Assembly (NCBI GenBank): GCA_027943335.1
Contig: BSBK01001537.1
Span: 1,940,501 to 2,004,500 of the forward strand
DNA length: 64,000 nucleotides
Direction: 5' to 3'
Origin: Chamaecyparis obtusa
Lineage: Eukaryota > Streptophyta > Pinopsida > Cupressales > Cupressaceae
In this document: in pieces, positions 57,978 to 64,000 of the stretch
Position numbering within the stretch: the stretch's first letter is position 1
Layout of the letters: every line of letters starts with the position of its first letter
Made by a program: the position numbers and the translations under genes
The notes under the pieces: generated by a model
The model's input: only the letters and a program-made list of their open reading frames with translations
Databases searched by the model: none
What the model was told of the DNA's origin: nothing

Positions 57978-58529
57978 ATGACTCATATTACAAGGTCTAA
58001 GGGGGAGTTTCGATCTTTTTCCCACTCAAGATTGGATGGTGGGTATCTTCTCAGCAGGGTAATGAAGTATGAATACTTCTCTAAAGAAAATATTTATATT
58101 TTGTGGTCCAAAAAGGTGTTTGTTTTGATGATAATGTCAAGTTTTATTCTTTCTACAACATATTTAAAGATGGATTAGAAATTTGGTGTATCTGTTGGAG
58201 CTCAAATAAAGAAACATCTAGACAATAGTGTTATAAATTATAAAAGTCCTCTTGATGAGTTGATAAGTTTGTGGGACTATTTTTCTACTATTGATGATGA
58301 TTGGACAAAGGAAAATATCATTTTCTACTACAAAGAGAAGGTTGAGTTTGAAGCTTCGATAATTATATTTGATGTTGTAAGAACTAAAGATGCGGCAAAT
58401 CTAAGGAAAAATGAGAATAAGTACAAGATAGTAATGTATCTAGAGAACTGGGTTGATCCAATGATTGATTTTTTTGGAGACATGGTTCATCATATGATCA
58501 AAATTTCAAGTTTCTCCAAAAGTACTTAG
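57978..58529 (+). pseudogene. D unrecognised C-terminal frame
   Basis: Two adjoining frames, 57978-58178 and 58260-58529; the second reads ELISLWDYFSTIDDDWTKEN and FFGDMVHHMIKISSF. I find no known domain. It lies between the knuckle region and the polypurine tract, where autonomous relatives would have the end of pol. Confidence 0.35.
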
Positions 58530-58748
58530 GGTGGTTGCCCATTTCTCTATCTACCTTAGTACATCAAGTTGGTGCATCTATTCAAGGGGAGATTTTTGGA
58601 CTAATGTTGGTGTCAATTTATTAGAGTTGTGCAATGATAGATCTTTTCTTGACCTTTGTCCTTGATGGAAAAGGGGGACAAAGATAAAGTAAATGATTAT
58701 TATAGAAATGAGGAGTTAACATTTTTGGTTGTTGTTTGTCATCAATGA

Positions 58749-58761
58749 CAAAGGGGGAAAT
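58749..58761 (+). other. D polypurine tract
   Basis: CAAAGGGGGAAAT immediately before the 3' LTR. Confidence 0.82.
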
Positions 58762-60367
58762 TGTTATAAATATATGATTATTGTTTTTTGTCATTGATGT
58801 CAAACATTGTGTTCCATATTATTTGGAGTTTGACTTTGTGTTCCCTCAAGCTTTGTGGTTTGTAAGTGTGTTATTCTTGGTAACGTGGGTTTGTATGTAT
58901 CCTGTATGGTCTTAGACTAGTCGAAGAAATGAATGTATCTAGTGATAATGAGTAGATTGTTGTATCCTAGATGTTTGTCTAGTCTGGATGTCTATTGTAT
59001 CATTGTGTTGCATTGTAGTTAGTAGCTTTACAATTGCAGTTATTTATCTTTCCAGAGTGGTGCTTTTCTAGAAATCAGGTTTGAAGTTGTGTTGCTACTC
59101 ATTTAAATGTATTCACATTTTAGTCTTGATTGTGGTGTTCTTTGGTGATCAGGAGTGTGTTCCTACTTCTCTAAAGATTGTGTCATCTTGTGTTACCATT
59201 CTTTCTAGTTGTTGTTTTGATCTAGAAATATGTTGTGGAAACTTCTAACATGGCATGTTGACATGACTTGTGATGCAACATTTTGACATGTCTTTTGATG
59301 TGGCGTATATTTGACTCCATAGCGTGTGAAGGTCTAGTTACAATTGGCAGGTGGTTGTTTGCTTCTACACATTTGATTTATTCTTGGTTATTGTTTTTAT
59401 TATTGTAGATCTGGCATTGGTTCATGTGTAGCATGTTCTTGGTTTGTCTTCCTCTAGGGATGGATCAAGTTTTTAGTTTTAGATCTAGGTGTTATATTTA
59501 TTGATTATTGAAATATCAGATTTAGGTTCAAGTCTTATACTTAATGCTTATATCTTATTTGGATGGGTTCATGCTATATAAGATCTATGCATTTAATGTC
59601 TATCATTTATCTATTTGGGTCCTTGGTTCGAATTCTATTGATATTGATCTTGTTTTTATTTTTCCTATGTCTTGGCCGACATAGAACTCATTTGTAATAT
59701 CCTCTTGGTTTGGCCAGCCTTATTGTAATCTCCAATGATCTATTTTGTATATAAGGATTGTTGATGCCTTGAAAAAATGTAAGTGAAAGTGTGAAGCAAG
59801 TAAAGTGTACGAACTAGTTCAACAATCAGCAAAGCAAAGTTCAGTGACAATGGCAGAGAATAAAACGTAGCAATAAGTTTTTTTCTAGTGTGGATACTAC
59901 TATGCAGATCAACTGCATTAGCAGAAGAATATATTTATATCTACTTCAAATAAGAATAAATACTTTAAGACAATAAGTCTTGTGTACTTGAGTTTGTTAC
60001 TATATCTTTCTACTTTGGCAATGAACCCCTATATGCAAGTTTGGAGCAATGAGCTCCTATTTGTATTGTAAGGTAGTGAGCCTTCTTCATTATTCACATT
60101 CATTGTTGTATTGGCAGTGAGCCTCTACTTGGTATTCCAAAGCAGTGACATCCTAACCTTTTGTAATTAGATTATATACTTTAGTGAATTATCTTTGTGG
60201 ACATGTGCTCACCATGGTTTTTCCTAGTTTGGGTTTTCCATGTATAAATCTTGGTGTTCCTATGTTGTTGGTTTTGTTCTCTACTTGCATAATGTTTCTT
60301 GTGATTGTTACTAGAGTTAGTTGTTAGAGTTTTTTTTATGTTGATTCACCCTCCCCCCTAGCATCCA
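58762..60367 (+). repeat. D 3' LTR
   Basis: 1,606 bp partner of 53833-55471, TGTTATAAATATATG...AGCATCCA, clearly diverged from it and with small deletions. Confidence 0.88.
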
Positions 60368-61079
60368 AAGTGTGTTCATCAATTGCATGGTTTGAAAATT
60401 GTCAAAAGTATGTCACCCATTAATGTAGATTTCAATTATCAAGGTGTGATGAACAATTGAAATGCACATATGTGTAGTCAATGTTGCACATATTTTCTTC
60501 ATAGGTCATTGGGGAGAGAATATCTTAGTCACTTTCTCATTATGAGTATCATATTTTGCATCCAAATTTTCCCTAGTTTCCTTACTAAAACTATCTAAAC
60601 TCACTTCTAGGAGAAAAGAATTATCTAATGTAGAAGATAAAAGATTAGGCCCCACTAGACAAAATTCTTATTTTCATTAATACAAGGACTTGATCTACTT
60701 TTTGTCATACAAAATATCTAGTTGGACCCTTCTTTCTACCATCTTAATCAAATTTTAGCTTATTCCTAGTCTACTTGTCAAGCTTCAACGTATATGCAAC
60801 TTCTTCAAGTAGTGTCATCATTTTATTAGTTGTCTTTGTCTACAAGGGCCTTTGAATAAAATCTAGCACAATTACATACTTTACTTATAATTATATTCTT
60901 TGGCATCCATAGGTCTTTTATTCCTTTCATATTATCATCACCTTGGATACTCTATTGTCAATCAAATATGTGACTAGTTTTCCAATTATCCTCATCTATC
61001 TTCTCTAGCTCCTTTCATATGGTCCTTCAACTCCTTGACATATACAAGTAGGGCATCCATGTATGATGAAAATAGAATT
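60368..61079. other. No gene recognised
   Basis: Flank of element D; AT-rich, no coding similarity. Confidence 0.4.
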
Positions 61080-61780
61080 GCAAAACAAGGTGTAAAAACA
61101 ATTGGCACTTAGTTACTTAGAGATGAAAGATGAAAAGACCTTAATTGCTTCAACTCCACCACAAAATTCATATATTTCTCATGCAACTTATCAAAGTCGA
61201 ACTAGAACTATCTTCCTACAGATTCACTAAAGAGAGTTGTATTCGCTACTAAAGATACAGCTTGGGGAAAAGAGTATTAGATAATCTATTAATAATTGGG
61301 TTCCATGTTAACTCTTGGATACTGTGTATCACCAATTGGTATTTGGGGTTATGAACCATGTTGCTAAGGTCTCAAATATAAGGCCAAAATCCTAACCCAA
61401 ATAAAGTTGGCTTTGCTTGTTCTTCTATTGCAAACACTTCTCCATCTTTTCTTCTTGTTTTATCGGCAAGTGAAAAAGATATATTTTGATTCAAGTGCAA
61501 TAACAAACCAGTGTTTTGTACTAATTGTCTTCCTTCTAGAGCGATTTTATTGATACCAAAGCCAAAAGTATGCAACACCTTTTGTGAAATCTCATCCCAT
61601 TGTGAAGGATGTGCATTATCAAGTTGCCTTCCTCAACTTTATTTTTAAAATCATCCTTTCTCAATCTCATCACAAAATCTTTGAACTCCTGAGTCTTGAC
61701 AAATTGATCATCTAACATGAATAGTGCATAAGTCAAGGCCTTATATCATTAGTGTCATCACTAGAGTATTTGAGATTCAA
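61080..61780 (-). pseudogene. Unrecognised degenerate minus-strand frame, part 1
   Basis: On the minus strand, KTQEFKDFVMRLRKDDFKNK leads across a frame change near 61560 into LHTFGFGINKIALEGRQLVQ, SFSLADKTRRKDGEVFAIEE and FGLGFWPYI, and further broken pieces (KELKDHMKG near 61020). The composition is protein-like, with consistent residues across small frame changes, but I cannot name a family. No retroviral motif. Confidence 0.35.
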
Positions 61781-63203
61781 TTTCATTATATTCCAAGGCA
61801 TAGTGGTCACTATAATCATTGGGGGGTAAATACATGGGTTGATTAACTTCTTCCTCCTCTCGCATGACATTTTTTCATAAAATCCTTTATCTCTATTGCT
61901 TCACCTCCATCTTCTAAGTCAACGACTTTCCTTGTAAGTCAATCCAAAGGGGCAACAATAGCTTGAGATTACTCTTAACCAATGGATTCACTCACTACAA
62001 AAACATAACATGGAATGTGAGCATTTGGATCCCTTTGTTATGTTGGCCTCTCCTCTAATAGAAGATCTTTCCCTATCAATGTCTGTACACTTGCCGACAT
62101 ATTTTATATTTTGAAAATTGGATCCTTCTCGTCTGCATAGGCACCAGGGTAGTCACCATGTAATTTCCTCCTTTGTTCCTCTCCCTTCATGATACATATC
62201 CATTTTATTCTTTTTCCATTCACATTTTTAATGGTGAGACAATTTCTTATGACATTTTCTTAATATGATACCTAAAATAAATACAGGCCTTTTGATGTTC
62301 ATCCTAACCTGAAGTATCAATCCCTTAAGATGAAAGATCAATATACATCCCAAGTGCATCCTATATGATTTCAAGATTGGATGAATTTAATCCAATCCAT
62401 CCTTGTTTGTAGCCTAGAAGTCAAAAAATTTGGTAGAAGTTGGGAAGAAAGAGCCATTCTTGCCTTGCCCGACTTATTCAATTCTCAAATCATCTCTAGA
62501 CATGCTAATCTCTTGGGACCTTAGGAAATATATAAGGGTTTAATCTCTATCAATATATTCTAATTACAATGGTATCGATATGCAAAAAAAACAATCTCCC
62601 CAATTATGTTGAATTTTCAAGTTAGGGGTTCTATTTCTAGGCCTTAAAAATTCCATTTTCTCCTTTAGCAACCTAACTTGATCATCTTCACAGAAATTCA
62701 AAATCATTTTGACAAAACTTTCTTAAAAAATGACATAATTTTTGTTTTCACAATGTCTATCCCAACTTCAAGTCCAACATCAAACTAGAAGAGGAAAACC
62801 TACATCATCAACATCCTTTATCTGCATAGACTTATGGTATAATCCTCTCCATGGATATAAAAGCATGTGGCACAACAGGGAGTACCATTTAAAATCCACC
62901 TTTTTTTTTTCCCATTTGCCTCGATAGCCACCAACTGCTTCTACATGCCTTCTAGAATAAAAATAGTATTGTCAAATTCATTGTTCACCATCGGGTCATG
63001 GATGTCTACTGCCATAGACATGAGGTGAATAAGCATCTTCACCTTTGCATCTTTTCTCACAACTTGACACAAAGTATAATATGTTTTTACAAATTAATCC
63101 TCAAATGTGTCAATGCTAAGAGGTTTTGTCTCGTTTTGAGTGATTGGCTTCATATCAAATACTCTTGACCTGTGCTTTGAGAAAATCATTGTTTTGTAAG
63201 TGA
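61781..63203. other. Degenerate sequence, no gene supported
   Basis: Lies between the two minus-strand coding relics and may be the decayed middle of the same frame. No domain recognised. Confidence 0.35.
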
Positions 63204-63503
63204 TTATGTGCAATCGACACTTCTCCCTGAAATTCTAAAAGCTGATGAATTAGTTGGCAGCAGATTAAACCTAAAGACATTGGAGATGTAATCCTTTATC
63301 AAGCTTATCATCTCTCCATTGTTGTTTTCTAACACTTTTTTGCTTTGTGCACCGTATATCCTTGTTAACAAAGTTATTTGGGACCATGAGCTTGGCAAGA
63401 TCAAGACACCAAGATTTTGACAATGGGAAGGAAGATTGTCTTTATCTATGCCAATGTTTGATATCATTAACTCTTCCAATAATCTATCTATAATACCAAC
63501 CAA
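63204..63503 (-). pseudogene. Unrecognised degenerate minus-strand frame, part 2
   Basis: A 99-codon open stretch: GIIDRLLEELMISNIGIDKD, LPSHCQNLGVLILPSSWSQI and TLLTRIYGAQSKKVLENNNG. It has no ATG start at its head, so it is an internal part of something longer. It may be the N-terminal side of the frame at 61080-61780. Function unknown. Confidence 0.35.
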
Positions 63504-64000
63504 ACCACATACATTTACAAAACTCCTTGATGATCAATAAAATTGAATTAGGAAGTCTTTTTCTAGTGCTCTCTTTTAAGTCAACGGTTGGCCAGTTGAA
63601 CGACTCTTTTCTCTTGAATGTAGGACTTAGGATTTCTAATTTCAGTTAGAGTTTATAAATACTTCTGAATTTGACCCTTTCTTTGCACAATTTTGAGAAA
63701 GCACAAGAAATCTAGAACTAAAAATAACATAAATTTGAACAATTTCCAACATAAAATTGCCACTTGAGTTTCACTTGCAAACCCTAGTTTTTGTAAGAAC
63801 ATAGTAGCGAGCTCATTTCTTCTTAAACTTCTTGATGCAATAAAAAGTAAATATTATAGTGACTCAAATGCACTATTTGTTTCATCCCAACAGCCTAAAA
63901 TCATATTAACAACAATCACTTCTGCCATTTTTGCTTGCATGCTCGAAAGAAGTGTTTGCGACTAACTATTTTGGAGTTTGAATGCTGACCATTGATTTCG
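63504..64000. other. No gene supported
   Basis: A minus-strand ATG at about 63930 (MAEVIVVNMILGCWDETNS) is followed by a stop after ~25 codons and by more stops; insufficient for a gene call. Confidence 0.35.

Larger units (their letters stand above)
53833..60367 (+). mobile_element. Element D: copia-derived, gag-only
   Basis: LTRs of ~1.6 kb (53833-55471 and 58762-60367), tRNA-iMet primer-binding site (55478-55489) and polypurine tract (58749-58761) frame a 3.3-kb interior with gag, a dead protease, a charged repeat, zinc knuckles and an unrecognised frame. There is no integrase or reverse transcriptase. No convincing target duplication (GTTGT before, AAGTG after). Confidence 0.82.

Overview
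The window is plant repeat DNA. I recognise no host gene in its 64 kb. It is AT-rich and built almost wholly of degenerate LTR retrotransposons nested in one another. Very long nests, old LTR elements and gene-free stretches fit a large seed-plant genome, possibly a conifer; that is inference, because no host gene is present to anchor it. Most coding remnants are broken by stops or frameshifts and should be read as pseudogenes.

Layout. 1-1126: little recognisable, one LTR-end relic (380-517). 1127-7739: plus-strand remains of a SIRE/Maximus-like element (G) with a 5' LTR, a primer-binding site, and a coiled-coil plus zinc-knuckle protein split by a complete 353-bp TRIM. A second LTR/promoter-like stretch follows, then a long unrecognised reading frame cut off at 7740. 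7740-44047: a plus-strand Ty3/gypsy chromovirus (B) with short LTRs and a chromodomain. B is split at 13129 by a minus-strand Ty1/copia SIRE-like element (A, 13130-43603, 1.5-kb LTRs, target duplication ATGGT). A is itself split twice. The first insert is a three-LTR Tnt1/Tork-like copia complex (E, 15628-23931, duplication TTCTG), whose integrase holds a Tat-family solo LTR (F, duplication GAAAT) and a later 312-bp tandem duplication. The second is a young minus-strand Tat-lineage gypsy element (26959-41355) with 975-bp LTRs and a single-frame gag-pro-pol with dual RNase H.

44048-51808: a gypsy-like element (C) with gag and protease-like remains but no reverse transcriptase or integrase, followed by a second related LTR. 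51809-53832: non-coding, with a 144-bp tandem repeat. 53833-60367: a copia-derived element (D) with 1.6-kb LTRs, a gag and zinc knuckles, but no integrase or reverse transcriptase. 60368-64000: no recognised gene; a degenerate minus-strand reading frame of unknown family.

Most notable are: (1) two arrays of a GCGATA palindromic motif, including a perfect 20-bp palindrome, in the 2.7-kb leader of the Tat element; (2) a duplicated polypurine tract in the E family, with an outer LTR that carries exactly the extra 39 bp expected if the upstream copy primed plus-strand synthesis; (3) non-autonomous elements G, C and D that carry structural proteins and unrecognised frames but no polymerase; and (4) a complete TRIM. 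The nest also gives a relative insertion order: B, then A, then E and Tat.
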